From Thermococcus onnurineus NA1 (GTDB lineage Archaea; Methanobacteriota_B; Thermococci; Thermococcales; Thermococcaceae), in assembly GCF_000018365.1 (NCBI RefSeq), contig NC_011529.1, positions 496,001-560,000 on the forward strand: a stretch of DNA of 64,000 bases, written 5' to 3'. The notes under the pieces are model-generated. The model searched no databases and was not told the origin of the DNA. It was given only the letters and a program-made list of their open reading frames with translations. Shown here in pieces: positions 42,325-50,087 of the stretch. Each line of letters opens with the position of its first letter. Position 1 is the first letter of the stretch. Both the position numbers and the translations under genes were made by a program.

Positions 42325-43179
42325 TCACTCCCCCTTAAGGCCGAAATGCTCCTGGACTTCATCAATAAGCTTGTTCAGCTCTTCGGTGAACTCGGGCCTC
42401 TGTCTGTTGATTATCTCGCCGATGATGAACTTGCCCTCAAGCTCTTCCGGTGACATCTTCTTAGCTTTGCCCACGGGGACGCTGTTCTTGAGGAACCAGC
42501 GGAGCATCTCTGCCGGCTCCTTCATCTTGTTCCTCCTTCCGTACTGGACAGGACACTGGGAAATGACCTCGACGAGGGAGAATCCCTTAACCTGGAGGGC
42601 TTTCTTAATGCTCTCTATGAGCTGGTAGACGTGGGCGGTAGTCCACCTTGCCACGTATGAAGCTCCAGCGGCAGCAACAGTCTCGGAGATCTGGAGTGGG
42701 TGCTCTATGTTTCTGTACGGGCTGGTGGTGGTCTTTGCCCCAAAGGGTGTCGTCGGAGCCACCTGGCCGCCGGTCATTCCGTAGATGAAGTTGTTGACGA
42801 GGATTACCGTTATGTCTATGTTCCTCCTCGCGGCGTGGAGGAGATGGTTTCCGCCTATGCTGGCCAGATCACCGTCGCCACTTATGACGACGACCTTCTT
42901 GTCCGGCAAACCGACCTTAACTCCCGTCGCGAAGGCTATTGCCCTCCCGTGAGTCGTGTGAAGGGTGTCGGCTAGGAAGTAGGGAGAAGCAATCCATGCG
43001 GAACATCCTATACCGCTGACGACGACCAAATCCTTCGGGTCTATCCTAAGCTGGTCAACTGCATTTGCAAAGGCGTTGAGAACGGTTCCGCCACCACATC
43101 CTGGACAGAGGGCTGTGGGCAGGGCCTCCTTACGGAGATATTTGACCATCGGATAAGTGGAATAGATTTCCTTTGCCAT
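42325..43179 (-). CDS. korB: 2-oxoglutarate:ferredoxin oxidoreductase beta subunit
   Basis: 284 residues. LCPGCGGGTVLNAF, GIGCSAWIASPYFLADTLHTTHGRAIAF, the TPP site GDGDLASIGGNHLLHAARRNIDITVILVNN and MTGGQVAPTTPFGAKTTTSPY, then ISQCPVQYGRRN. It is about as long as its paralogue in the second set and shares the order of all motifs. ATG 43179 overlaps the alpha stop by one base (ATGA). Confidence 0.94.
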   Translation of the reverse strand: MAKEIYSTYPMVKYLRKEALPTALCPGCGGGTVLNAFANAVDQLRIDPKDLVVVSGIGCSAWIASPYFLADTLHTTHGRAIAFATGVKVGLPDKKVVVISGDGDLASIGGNHLLHAARRNIDITVILVNNFIYGMTGGQVAPTTPFGAKTTTSPYRNIEHPLQISETVAAAGASYVARWTTAHVYQLIESIKKALQVKGFSLVEVISQCPVQYGRRNKMKEPAEMLRWFLKNSVPVGKAKKMSPEELEGKFIIGEIINRQRPEFTEELNKLIDEVQEHFGLKGE

Positions 43180-44369
43180 CAGGCAACACCCCTTATCTCG
43201 CGCAGGATTTCCTCAACGGTCAGAGGAACACCGCCTATCTTGTTCACGCCTTTGAGAAGAACGTCGTCGTTGACGAAGCGCTGGACTTCAAGGATTAGCT
43301 GGCCAAGGTTCATCTCGGGAACAAGTATTGCGCGAACCTTCTTTCCGAGCTCTTTTATTCTCTTCCCCGGGAACGGGTGGACGGTCTTCGGAACGAAGAG
43401 GCCGACCCTTGTTCCTTCCTCCCTGGCTTTCAGTACCGCTCCGAGTGAGGGCCTCGCGGTAACGCCCCAGCTGACGACGAGTATCTCGGCATCATCCGTA
43501 AAGTACTCCTCGTATTTCTCATAAACGTGCTTATTCTGCTCTATCTTCCTGTGAATTCTTCTCACGAGCCTGTCGTGAACTTCCGGAGTGTAAACGTCCC
43601 TAAGACCGTTCTCCTTGTGTGTGGAGCCGGTTACATGGGTGAAGTAGCCGTGGCCGAAGAGGGGCATCGGTGGGACACCATCGCCGTGCGGGTCTCCGAA
43701 GGGAAGCTTTGCTTCTTCCTCATTCTTTGGCAGTTTGCGGTAGGTTATCTCGATTTCTTCCACGTCGGGGATCTTTATCTGTTCCCTCGTGTGGGCAAGA
43801 ACACCGTCGAAGAGCACAACAACCGGGGTTCTGAGCTTCTCGGAGATGTTAAAAGCCCTCACAGTTTCCCAGAAGGCGTCTTCAACACTTATCGGTGAGA
43901 CGGCAACTATCGGGTGGTCTCCGTGAGTTCCCCATCTCGCCTGGAAGAAGTCACCCTGAGCACCCTTGGTGGCCTGCCCCGTGCTTGGACCGCTTCTCTG
44001 AACGTCAACCAGAACGAGGGGAGTCTCCGTCATTACTGCGTAGCCGAGGTTTTCCTGCATGAGCGAGAATCCTGGTCCAGCCGTTGCGGTCATGACCTTG
44101 AATCCAGTCCAAGAAGCCCCTACCATTGCAGCAATGCTTCCGATTTCATCCTCCATCTGAAGGTAGTAGCCGCCAAGCTTGGGCAGCTCTCTTGCCATCG
44201 TCTCGGCTATCTCGCTTGAGGGAGTGATCGGATATCCTGCGTAAAAACGACAGCCTGCAAAGAGCGCACCGTATGCAACGGCCTCGTTGCCCTGCAAGAA
44301 GTAGTTGCCCGGCTTGTAAAGCCTCTTCAAAAGCCTGAGCTGTTCAGGCTCATCACCTCGGATTATCAT
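43179..44369 (-). CDS. korA: 2-oxoglutarate:ferredoxin oxidoreductase alpha subunit
   Basis: 396 residues. YFLQGNEAVAYGALFAGCRFYAGYPITPSSEIAETMAREL, QMEDEIGSIAAMVGASWTGFKVMTATAGPG and TGQATKGAQGDFFQARWGTHGD mark the alpha subunit. A longer N-terminal extension distinguishes it from the second set. It follows korD after a three-base gap. With korB, korC and korD it forms KGOR; the assignment to 2-oxoglutarate rests on the conserved position next to korD in Thermococcales. Confidence 0.94.
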   Translation of the reverse strand: MIIRGDEPEQLRLLKRLYKPGNYFLQGNEAVAYGALFAGCRFYAGYPITPSSEIAETMARELPKLGGYYLQMEDEIGSIAAMVGASWTGFKVMTATAGPGFSLMQENLGYAVMTETPLVLVDVQRSGPSTGQATKGAQGDFFQARWGTHGDHPIVAVSPISVEDAFWETVRAFNISEKLRTPVVVLFDGVLAHTREQIKIPDVEEIEITYRKLPKNEEEAKLPFGDPHGDGVPPMPLFGHGYFTHVTGSTHKENGLRDVYTPEVHDRLVRRIHRKIEQNKHVYEKYEEYFTDDAEILVVSWGVTARPSLGAVLKAREEGTRVGLFVPKTVHPFPGKRIKELGKKVRAILVPEMNLGQLILEVQRFVNDDVLLKGVNKIGGVPLTVEEILREIRGVA

Positions 44370-44372
44370 GAG

Positions 44373-44645
44373 TCACCACCTTACTGCTATGGCAAAGTCC
44401 GGGCAGAGAAGCTCACAGAGCTTACATTTAACACACTTCTCGGCGTGCACGGGAACCGGATAGTGAACTCCCTTTTCGCTCAGCTCCTTACTCCACTCAA
44501 AGACCTTCCTGGGGCACATTTCAACACAGATTCCACAGCCCTTGCACAGAAAAGTATCAACATTGATTTCCACAACATCCTCAGCCCTTCCAACCACGAG
44601 GTAACCATCCCTTTCAACCACGGTTTTCCCTTCGACGTTTGCCAT
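44373..44645 (-). CDS. korD: 2-oxoglutarate:ferredoxin oxidoreductase delta subunit
   Basis: 90 residues. Two [4Fe-4S] ferredoxin motifs, CKGCGICVEMCP and CVKCKLCELLCP, the delta subunit that carries electrons to free ferredoxin. ATG 44645 is chosen because GGGTGATGATT precedes it; the frame upstream would include the operator. First gene of the operon, with TATA box GCTTTAAATG and a palindrome just after it. Confidence 0.92.
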   Translation of the reverse strand: MANVEGKTVVERDGYLVVGRAEDVVEINVDTFLCKGCGICVEMCPRKVFEWSKELSEKGVHYPVPVHAEKCVKCKLCELLCPDFAIAVRW

Positions 44646-44672
44646 AATCATCACCCACGATTTGTTAAACCC

Positions 44673-44697
44673 GTTTACGTATGTAAACATTTAAAGC
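44673..44697 (-). promoter_or_regulatory. kor operon promoter with palindromic operator candidate
   Basis: GTTTAC and GTAAAC form a perfect six-base inverted repeat around four bases (44673-44688). It lies directly downstream of the TATA box GCTTTAAATG (44688-44697 on the minus strand) and before the predicted start near 44665. Archaeal repressors often bind exactly here, between TATA and the transcription start. Confidence 0.55.
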
Positions 44698-44795
44698 TTT
44701 CGTGGAGGTACATCTATGATCATCAAAGAAGCCCGACGGACATTAAAAATGAGTCGAAAAGAGCGCATAAAAAGCATTTTAAAAACGAAATCCAT

Positions 44796-45767
44796 TCACC
44801 ACGTCATCAACTGCCAGTCGAGGAGACCGTTCTCGACTATGTACTCCCATCTCTCCCTGCACTCGGGCTTGAGGTTCTCGATGTATTTGAGATCCTGCGT
44901 TGCGGAGAACTTCTTTATCGCTCTGCCTATCTGTCTGTCGTAGTCGGTGAGGCAGTTGTGGGGGCCACGTCTCGAACCCGCTCCAACAGGGTCGCTCAGG
45001 ATTCTCTTGTCTGGGAAGCGCTTCTTTGCCCACAGGAGTATCTCCACCGCACTCCAGAGCCAGGGCGGGCGGTATTCACCCTTCTCCCAGAGTCTCTCAT
45101 AGAGCGTCCCTTTCTGGATGTCAGTGATATTTATGGAAAAGGTGTCCGTGTAGGGCTCGGCTTTTATGATGCTCGCCTTGACGTCCTCTATGCCGTCGCG
45201 CTCACTAAGGAAGATCGTCTTCAGGAGGAGGTACGTTTTCACCTTCGCACCCGCTTCGTGTGTTATCTCTGCAGCCTTAACGAAGTCGTCGAAGGTGTTG
45301 CCTTTGTTTATTGAAACGTCGGCTATGTCATCGTTGGCGGTTTCGAGCCCTATGGCTACCTCAAAATGCTTGTCTGGAACTATCTCTGCGAGCTCTCTAA
45401 CCGCGTCGTAGCGAACAAGTTCGCTCCTGCTCTCTATCACAATCTCTTCTACATTCTCCATTCCCGCAAGAATCTCGAAGATTTTTCTCCTCGTTTCAGG
45501 CTTTAGCTCGCCGTTGTCAAGGAATGAACCTGAGGTGAACATCCTCACTGCAACCCTCTTCCTGCCCTCTACCTTCTTTAAGGCCTCTCTAACGTAATCG
45601 ACTAGGGCATCCTGGCTCCATCTAACCTTTGGAGCTGCCGTTGGGTATGCGCACATGTAGCAGGCCTGGCCTATCCTAAAGCGATAGCAGCCTATCGTGG
45701 GCAGGATTATGAAGAGTGCAGTCCCGGGCTTTCCAGCAACGTTGTCCTCACTCGTCCAGTACGTCAT
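44796..45767 (-). CDS. raSEA: RaSEA-like radical SAM enzyme (archaeosine synthesis)
   Basis: 323 residues. ILPTIGCYRFRIGQACYMCAYPT holds the cluster-binding cysteines, followed by MFTSGSFLDNGEL, IESRSELVRYDAV and EVAIGLETANDDI, the barrel of TIGR01210-like proteins. In archaea this family, with ArcS, converts lysine-modified preQ0 at tRNA position 15 into archaeosine. Archaeosine is common in hyperthermophiles. The C-terminal part (DPVGAGSRRGPHNCLTDYDRQIGRAI) ends in WRWEYIVE-like sequence. GGTGTTAAAAG precedes ATG 45767. The TATA box CCTTTAAAAACC (45797-45808) is symmetric enough to serve surE as well. CCAGC/GCTGG (45779-45792) forms a short inverted repeat between TATA and start. Confidence 0.85.
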   Translation of the reverse strand: MTYWTSEDNVAGKPGTALFIILPTIGCYRFRIGQACYMCAYPTAAPKVRWSQDALVDYVREALKKVEGRKRVAVRMFTSGSFLDNGELKPETRRKIFEILAGMENVEEIVIESRSELVRYDAVRELAEIVPDKHFEVAIGLETANDDIADVSINKGNTFDDFVKAAEITHEAGAKVKTYLLLKTIFLSERDGIEDVKASIIKAEPYTDTFSINITDIQKGTLYERLWEKGEYRPPWLWSAVEILLWAKKRFPDKRILSDPVGAGSRRGPHNCLTDYDRQIGRAIKKFSATQDLKYIENLKPECRERWEYIVENGLLDWQLMTW

Positions 45768-45828
45768 CTTTTAACACCAGCTTAGGCTGGAAATCAAGGT
45801 TTTTAAAGGTGAGGCCTTAGTTCATAGT

Positions 45829-46611
45829 ATGCCCAGGATACTCATAACTAACGATGACGGAATTTATTCAAAAGGCATCCGTGCCGCTGTAGAGGCCGTT
45901 AAAGACCTTGGAGAGGTTTATGTCGTCGCTCCCCTCTTCCAGAGGAGCGCCAGCGGAAGAGCCATGACGCTTCACAAGCCGCTGAGGGCAAAGCTTGTGA
46001 ACGTGCCGGGGGCAAAGGTTGCCTACGGCCTAGACGGCATGCCCGTTGATTGCGTCATCTTTGCTCTCGCAAGGTTCACCCACTTCGACCTGGCGATAAG
46101 CGGTATCAACCTCGGAGAGAACCTGAGCACAGAGATAACAGTCTCCGGAACGGCCTCCGCTGCCATAGAAACCGCCACCCATGGGATTCCCAGCATAGCG
46201 ATAAGCCTCGAGGTCGACTGGAGAAAGACCCTCAGCGAGGGCGAGGGGATAGACTTCTCAGTTGCGTCGCACTTCCTGAGGAGAATAACCAGGACCGTCC
46301 TCGAGAAGGGCCTTCCAAAGGGCGTTGACATGCTCAACGTGAACATCCCGAACGATGCCACCCCGGAGACGGGGATAAAAGTGACGAGGCTCGCGAGGAG
46401 AAGGTACCGGCCAACCATTGAGGAGCGCATCGACCCAAGGGGATATCCTTACTACTGGATAGTCGGCAGGAAGTGCGAGAAGTTCGAGCCCGGGACGGAT
46501 GCTTACACCCTAAAGGTGGAGAGGAAGGTCAGCGTGACGCCGATAAACATAGACATGACAGCGGGGGTTGACTTGAAAGAGGTTGAGAGGCTGCTGAGAT
46601 CAGGCTTATAA
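45829..46611 (+). CDS. surE: SurE 5'-nucleotidase
   Basis: 260 residues. ILITNDDGIYSKG carries the metal Asp pair; VVAPLFQRSASGRAMTLHKPL and DLAISGINLGENLSTEITVSGTASAAIE contain the Ser/Asn of the active site. YYWIVGRKCEKFEPGTDAY is the C-terminal tongue. SurE removes phosphate from 5'- and 3'-nucleotides and short polyphosphates. ATG 45829 lies about 25 bases after TTTTTAAAGG with no ribosome binding site, so the transcript is probably leaderless. Divergent from raSEA. Confidence 0.95.
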   Translation: MPRILITNDDGIYSKGIRAAVEAVKDLGEVYVVAPLFQRSASGRAMTLHKPLRAKLVNVPGAKVAYGLDGMPVDCVIFALARFTHFDLAISGINLGENLSTEITVSGTASAAIETATHGIPSIAISLEVDWRKTLSEGEGIDFSVASHFLRRITRTVLEKGLPKGVDMLNVNIPNDATPETGIKVTRLARRRYRPTIEERIDPRGYPYYWIVGRKCEKFEPGTDAYTLKVERKVSVTPINIDMTAGVDLKEVERLLRSGL

Positions 46612-46669
46612 TCGAATGGTCAAATGAGTTGTTGTCTTCCTGAGAACAGGATGTGTTGCAGTGGTGTTT

Positions 46670-47167
46670 ATGACAAAGAACAGCCTGTCCAAGCTGATCT
46701 CAGTTTACCTTCCTGCCTTCACCATTGTGTTTTTTGGTGAGATTTCTCTATTCTGGCTTCCCAGGGACTACTACATAGGTGCTGACTGCTGGTCCCTGAT
46801 GCCTCCTGCCTGCAACTTCCACTACAAACCCAACTTCACCCTTCCAGCTCTGGCTTTAATACCCGCCCTGCTCCTTCTGCTTCTCTGGCAATGGAGAAGG
46901 GTTGAGCACTTCAAAGCCGCCGCCATGGTTACTGCGTTCTCGGCTTTACTCATCACGACCCTGCCTGCGATAGTTGGTGTCCCTTCGTTGTCCTCATTCA
47001 CTCTGATGCTCATCGTGTCGCTCTTTTTCCCTTTGGTAGTTGCTTGGAGTATGGGAGACTATTACCGGGACAACAAGGCTGGCATCGCCTTCCTTGTACT
47101 AACCTCGGTCGTGGTGGCGTTCATGCTGTGGGCTTTAATCCGCATGGGTGTCGCTGTGGCAGTCTAA
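46670..47167 (+). CDS. Four-helix membrane protein of unknown function
   Basis: 165 residues. Membrane segments: LISVYLPAFTIVFFGEISLFWL, FTLPALALIPALLLLLLWQW, AAAMVTAFSALLITTLPAIV, SFTLMLIVSLFFPLVVAWSM and GIAFLVLTSVVVAFMLWALI. The outside loop between the first two holds DCWSLMPPACNFHY, with two cysteines that might form a disulfide. Start ATG 46670; GTG 46661 is upstream. No motif points to a function, and it lies between surE and ftsY without obvious linkage. Confidence 0.7.
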   Translation: MTKNSLSKLISVYLPAFTIVFFGEISLFWLPRDYYIGADCWSLMPPACNFHYKPNFTLPALALIPALLLLLLWQWRRVEHFKAAAMVTAFSALLITTLPAIVGVPSLSSFTLMLIVSLFFPLVVAWSMGDYYRDNKAGIAFLVLTSVVVAFMLWALIRMGVAVAV

Positions 47168-47198
47168 CATGGAAACACCGAGAAAAAGGATGGGAGTC

Positions 47199-48104
47199 TT
47201 AGGCCTCCCCAAAAATCCTCTCAACGAACCACTTCTCGTCGAAGGGCTTGAGGTCGTCGTAGCCCTGACCGACGCCGACAAAGAGTATCGGCGCCCCTAT
47301 GGCGTGGCTTATGCTGAGTGCGGCCCCACCACGGGCGTCGGCATCGAGCTTTGTGAGAATTACCCCATCTATCCTAACAGCCTCGTTGAACTGCTTTGCC
47401 TGCTCTACCACGGCGTTTCCGGCTAAGCTGTCGCCGACGAAGATGACAAGGTCAGGCTTGGTAACGCGCACTATCTTCTTCATTTCGTCCATAAGGTTTC
47501 TGTTGAGCTCATTCCTCCCGGCGGTGTCTATGAGAACGACATCAATGCCCCTCGCCTTCGCATGCCCTATTGCGTCGTAGGCTACCGCCGCCGGATCAGC
47601 GCCGTAGGAGTGCTTGATAACCTTAACACCAACACGCTTTGCGTGCTCTTCTACCTGCTCTATTGCCCCTGCTCTGAAGGTGTCGCTCGCTGCTATGACG
47701 ACGGAAAGGCCGTTCTTCTTGAGCCAGTGGGCGAGCTTGGCTATGGTCGTGGTTTTCCCCGAGCCGTTGAAGCCAACAAAGGCTATGACGAAGGGCTTTT
47801 CTTCCTTTGAGCGAATCATCTCGAGGAGGTCTATCCTCTTCTCTGGGGTCAGCACCTCCAGAACAGCCTCCCTAACGGCTTTCTCTACTAGTCCCTTCTT
47901 GTTCGTCCCTATCTTGACCTTCTGGCCGACGAGCTTCTCTTTTATCTTCTCCCTGAGAGCCTCCACCGTTTCGAGGGCAACGTCAGCCTCGAGGAGTTCT
48001 AGCTCAAGATCCCAGAGGGCGTTCTCGACGTCTTTCTCTCTTATCTCAGTCTGGGAAACCTTCTCGACGAATGAGCCTAGCTTCTCCTTCAGCTTTCTGA
48101 ACAT
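47199..48104 (-). CDS. ftsY: Signal recognition particle receptor FtsY
   Basis: 301 residues. N domain helices ([40 protein letters not shown]) precede the GTPase: [18 protein letters not shown] (P-loop), [57 protein letters not shown] and [13 protein letters not shown]. Archaeal FtsY lacks the long acidic A domain, as here. It docks SRP-ribosome complexes to the membrane. AGGTGGTGAAT precedes ATG 48104. The TATA box ATTATATACG at about 48131-48141 lies just downstream of the C/D box RNA. Confidence 0.96.
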   Translation of the reverse strand: MFRKLKEKLGSFVEKVSQTEIREKDVENALWDLELELLEADVALETVEALREKIKEKLVGQKVKIGTNKKGLVEKAVREAVLEVLTPEKRIDLLEMIRSKEEKPFVIAFVGFNGSGKTTTIAKLAHWLKKNGLSVVIAASDTFRAGAIEQVEEHAKRVGVKVIKHSYGADPAAVAYDAIGHAKARGIDVVLIDTAGRNELNRNLMDEMKKIVRVTKPDLVIFVGDSLAGNAVVEQAKQFNEAVRIDGVILTKLDADARGGAALSISHAIGAPILFVGVGQGYDDLKPFDEKWFVERIFGEA

Positions 48105-48155
48105 ATTCACCACCTGATGAGCGAGACGCTTGGACGTATATAATTATTATGAAAT

Positions 48156-48213
48156 GCCCTCTGCGATAGCTGGTGTCATCACACCTCAGACCCGAAACCG
48201 CTCGTCATCGGGC
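48156..48213 (-). ncRNA. C/D box sRNA with 23S rRNA-matching guides
   Basis: Read on the minus strand: terminal GCCC (48213-48210), box C CGATGA, guide of 15 bases (48204-48190), box D' CTGA (48189-48186), GGTG, box C' TGATGA (48081+100 offset: 48181-48176), guide CACCAGCTATCG (48175-48164), box D-like CAGA (48163-48160), then GGGC (48159-48156), which pairs with the terminal GCCC. Box D differs from CTGA. The D guide complement CGATAGCTGG and the D' guide complement ACCCGAAACC match, from memory, universally conserved 23S rRNA segments near E. coli 800 and 670. GTTTATAAAT (48235-48244) is the TATA box, and its +25 point falls at the RNA's first base. Confidence 0.82.
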
Positions 48214-48244
48214 GATGGTGAGTTATCCTAAAGATGTTTATAAA

Positions 48245-48694
48245 TCAGCTCCTTCTGATGTACGTCTTGCTTTCCACCACCCTTCCATTCTCAAGGCGTA
48301 TGACATCGACCCTTTCAAAGCCGACGGTTTCCCTCTTGTAGGCTACAAGATAGTCGATGAGCTCCCTGATCGGGTAGCGCGTTATTGAGTCCTTTACGTA
48401 CTTCGTCTCGTAGAGCAGGATGAGCTTATCCCTGTTCTGCTCGAGCCAGCGGTGAAGCTTTTCTCTCTCTGCCTTTGAACGGGAGAGTGGGTTCACTATG
48501 AAGTAAACATCGAAGTCCCTACCCTCGTAGGGCGAGCCGATGTAGACCTCCCCATCGACTTGGAATGGGAGGTATTCGACGAGTATGGCCTTCGTTCTCT
48601 TACTCCAGGCATCGAGGTATATCTTTGCGAGTCTCTTGCCGTCACCAGTTATTAAAACGACTCCCGAATTCAGTTCGGCTATTTCCTTCAGCAT
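48245..48694 (-). CDS. Conserved-looking cytoplasmic protein of unknown function
   Basis: 149 residues, alpha/beta: VVLITGDGKRLAKIYLDAW, TKAILVEYLPFQVDGEVYIG, VYFIVNPLSRSKAEREKLHRWLEQN, KLILLYETKYVKDSITRYPI. The first strand-loop-helix GDGKRLAKI resembles a nucleotide-binding loop but lacks GKT/S. The end RLENGRVVESKTYIRR is beta. GTGATGACA precedes ATG 48694. It is transcribed toward ftsY with the sRNA between them. I do not recognise a family. Confidence 0.72.
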   Translation of the reverse strand: MLKEIAELNSGVVLITGDGKRLAKIYLDAWSKRTKAILVEYLPFQVDGEVYIGSPYEGRDFDVYFIVNPLSRSKAEREKLHRWLEQNRDKLILLYETKYVKDSITRYPIRELIDYLVAYKRETVGFERVDVIRLENGRVVESKTYIRRS

Positions 48695-48763
48695 TGTCAT
48701 CACAAAAAACTTTTACCAGATAGTTAAAATTCTTTCTCAAATTTCCGGCGTTCTCAAGACCGC

Positions 48764-48806
48764 AAAGTATATATCTCGACTTGGAGTTATACCTTTGAAA
48801 ACTCCA
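48764..48806 (+). promoter_or_regulatory. BMP transporter promoter with inverted repeat
   Basis: AAAGTATATATCTCG (48762-48776) is a strong TATA box. TGGAGTT (48782-48788) and AACTCCA (48800-48806) are perfect complements 11 bases apart, spanning the predicted transcription start near 48795, and sit before the GGGGTGTTAAC ribosome binding site. It could be a repressor site at the start or a small hairpin in the leader. Confidence 0.5.
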
Positions 48807-48817
48807 GGGGTGTTAAC

Positions 48818-50041
48818 ATGAAGAAGTGGTTAAGTCTGTTTTTAATCGGCCTCCTGGCCATTAGCGTCGTGGCCAGCGGCTGCATAGGTGGAGGAGAAGA
48901 GACCACTACCAAGGGCAAGATAGCCATCGTCTATGACGTCGGTGGCAGGGGTGACCTGAGCTTCAACGACATGGCTTACCTTGGTGCTTCAAAGGCAGCT
49001 AAGGACTTCAACCTGGAGCTGGTTGAGGTCCAGAGCGCCAAGGAGACTGACTATCTCCAGAACCTTGAGACCCTTGCCCAGCAGGGCGAGTATGAGATAA
49101 TTATTGCTGTCGGTTTCATGATGACCGATGCCGTTAAGCAGGTCGCCGCCAAGTACCCCGACCAGAAGTTCGCCATCATCGACGGATTTGACCCAGAGAT
49201 GCCAGACAACGTCATGATGATACTCTTCAAGGAGAACGAGGGCTCAGCACTTGTCGGCGCCCTTGCAGGAATGGTCGCCGCCAACGACGACAAGGACAAG
49301 GTCGGTATCGTCCTCGGCATGGAGATCCCGGTTCTCTACAAGTTCGAGGCTGGATACAGGTTCGGTGTTTCATGGGGCGTTGACTACTACAACCAGAAGA
49401 TGAGCACCAACAAGAAGGTCGACGTTATCTACCAGTACACCGGAACCTTCACCGACGCGGCCAAGGGTAAGGCTGCCGCCCAGGCCCAGCTCCAGCAGGG
49501 CGCTTGGGTCATCTACCAGGTCGCCGGTGGAACCGGTGTTGGTGTCTTTGATGCCGTCGCCGAGGCTCTGAAGGCCCAGGGTAAGGACATGGGACCGCCG
49601 TTCGCCATCGGTGTTGACTCAGCCCAGGACTGGATCAAGCCGGGCATCATCATCGCAAGCATGATGAAGAGAGTTGACGTCGGTGTCTACACCGCCGTTA
49701 AAGCGGCCGTCGAGGGCACCTTCAAGGGCGGTGTCGTCGAGCTCGGTCTCAAGGAGGGCGGTGTTGGAATAAGCACCATCGAGGACGTTAAGGAGATGTT
49801 CAACTCCCTCCCTGAGGACACCAAGAAGCAGAAACTCCAGGAGCTTGGATTCGACAGCGAGGATCAGCTCTTCGCCAAGCTCGAGGAGACCAGGAAGCAG
49901 GTTCCCGACTGGGTCTGGCAGGCCATTGACGAGCTCAAGCAGAAAATAATCAACGGCGAGATCCAGGTTCCAGCGCCAATGGACAAGGACGGCATTGAGA
50001 AGATAAGGAACGCCAACGACTGGACCGAGATGATGGGTTGA
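48818..50041 (+). CDS. BMP-family nucleoside-binding lipoprotein
   Basis: 407 residues. LIGLLAISVVASGCIGGG is the signal with a lipobox (Cys at about residue 22). KIAIVYDVGGRGDLSFNDMAYLGA, VEVQSAKETDYLQNLETLAQQGEYEIIIAVGFMM, YPDQKFAIIDG and GSALVGALAGMVAAN show the BMP/Med (PF02608) fold, whose bacterial members bind guanosine or other nucleosides. The C-terminal 60 residues (after GGVGISTIEDV) are a helical extension. First gene of a complete transporter operon (ATPase and two permeases follow), so it is the substrate-capturing part at the outer face of the membrane. Confidence 0.93.
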   Translation: MKKWLSLFLIGLLAISVVASGCIGGGEETTTKGKIAIVYDVGGRGDLSFNDMAYLGASKAAKDFNLELVEVQSAKETDYLQNLETLAQQGEYEIIIAVGFMMTDAVKQVAAKYPDQKFAIIDGFDPEMPDNVMMILFKENEGSALVGALAGMVAANDDKDKVGIVLGMEIPVLYKFEAGYRFGVSWGVDYYNQKMSTNKKVDVIYQYTGTFTDAAKGKAAAQAQLQQGAWVIYQVAGGTGVGVFDAVAEALKAQGKDMGPPFAIGVDSAQDWIKPGIIIASMMKRVDVGVYTAVKAAVEGTFKGGVVELGLKEGGVGISTIEDVKEMFNSLPEDTKKQKLQELGFDSEDQLFAKLEETRKQVPDWVWQAIDELKQKIINGEIQVPAPMDKDGIEKIRNANDWTEMMG

Positions 50042-50087
50042 GAACCTTTTTCTTCTTTTTCCGTTTCTCTTTGCAGGGGGTGTCGCC

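Noticed and set aside
44716-44943. Rightward 75-codon frame with a good ribosome binding site (GGAGGT) and a TATA-like sequence upstream, near the kor operon promoter.
   Set aside because: Two thirds of it runs antisense through the end of the RaSEA gene, and the composition is typical of a shadow frame. The TATA-like sequence is the kor operon's own promoter read backwards. Kept as a remote possibility only.
45779-45792. CCAGC-TTAG-GCTGG inverted repeat before raSEA.
   Set aside because: Only five base pairs; noted in the gene entry but too short to claim as an operator.
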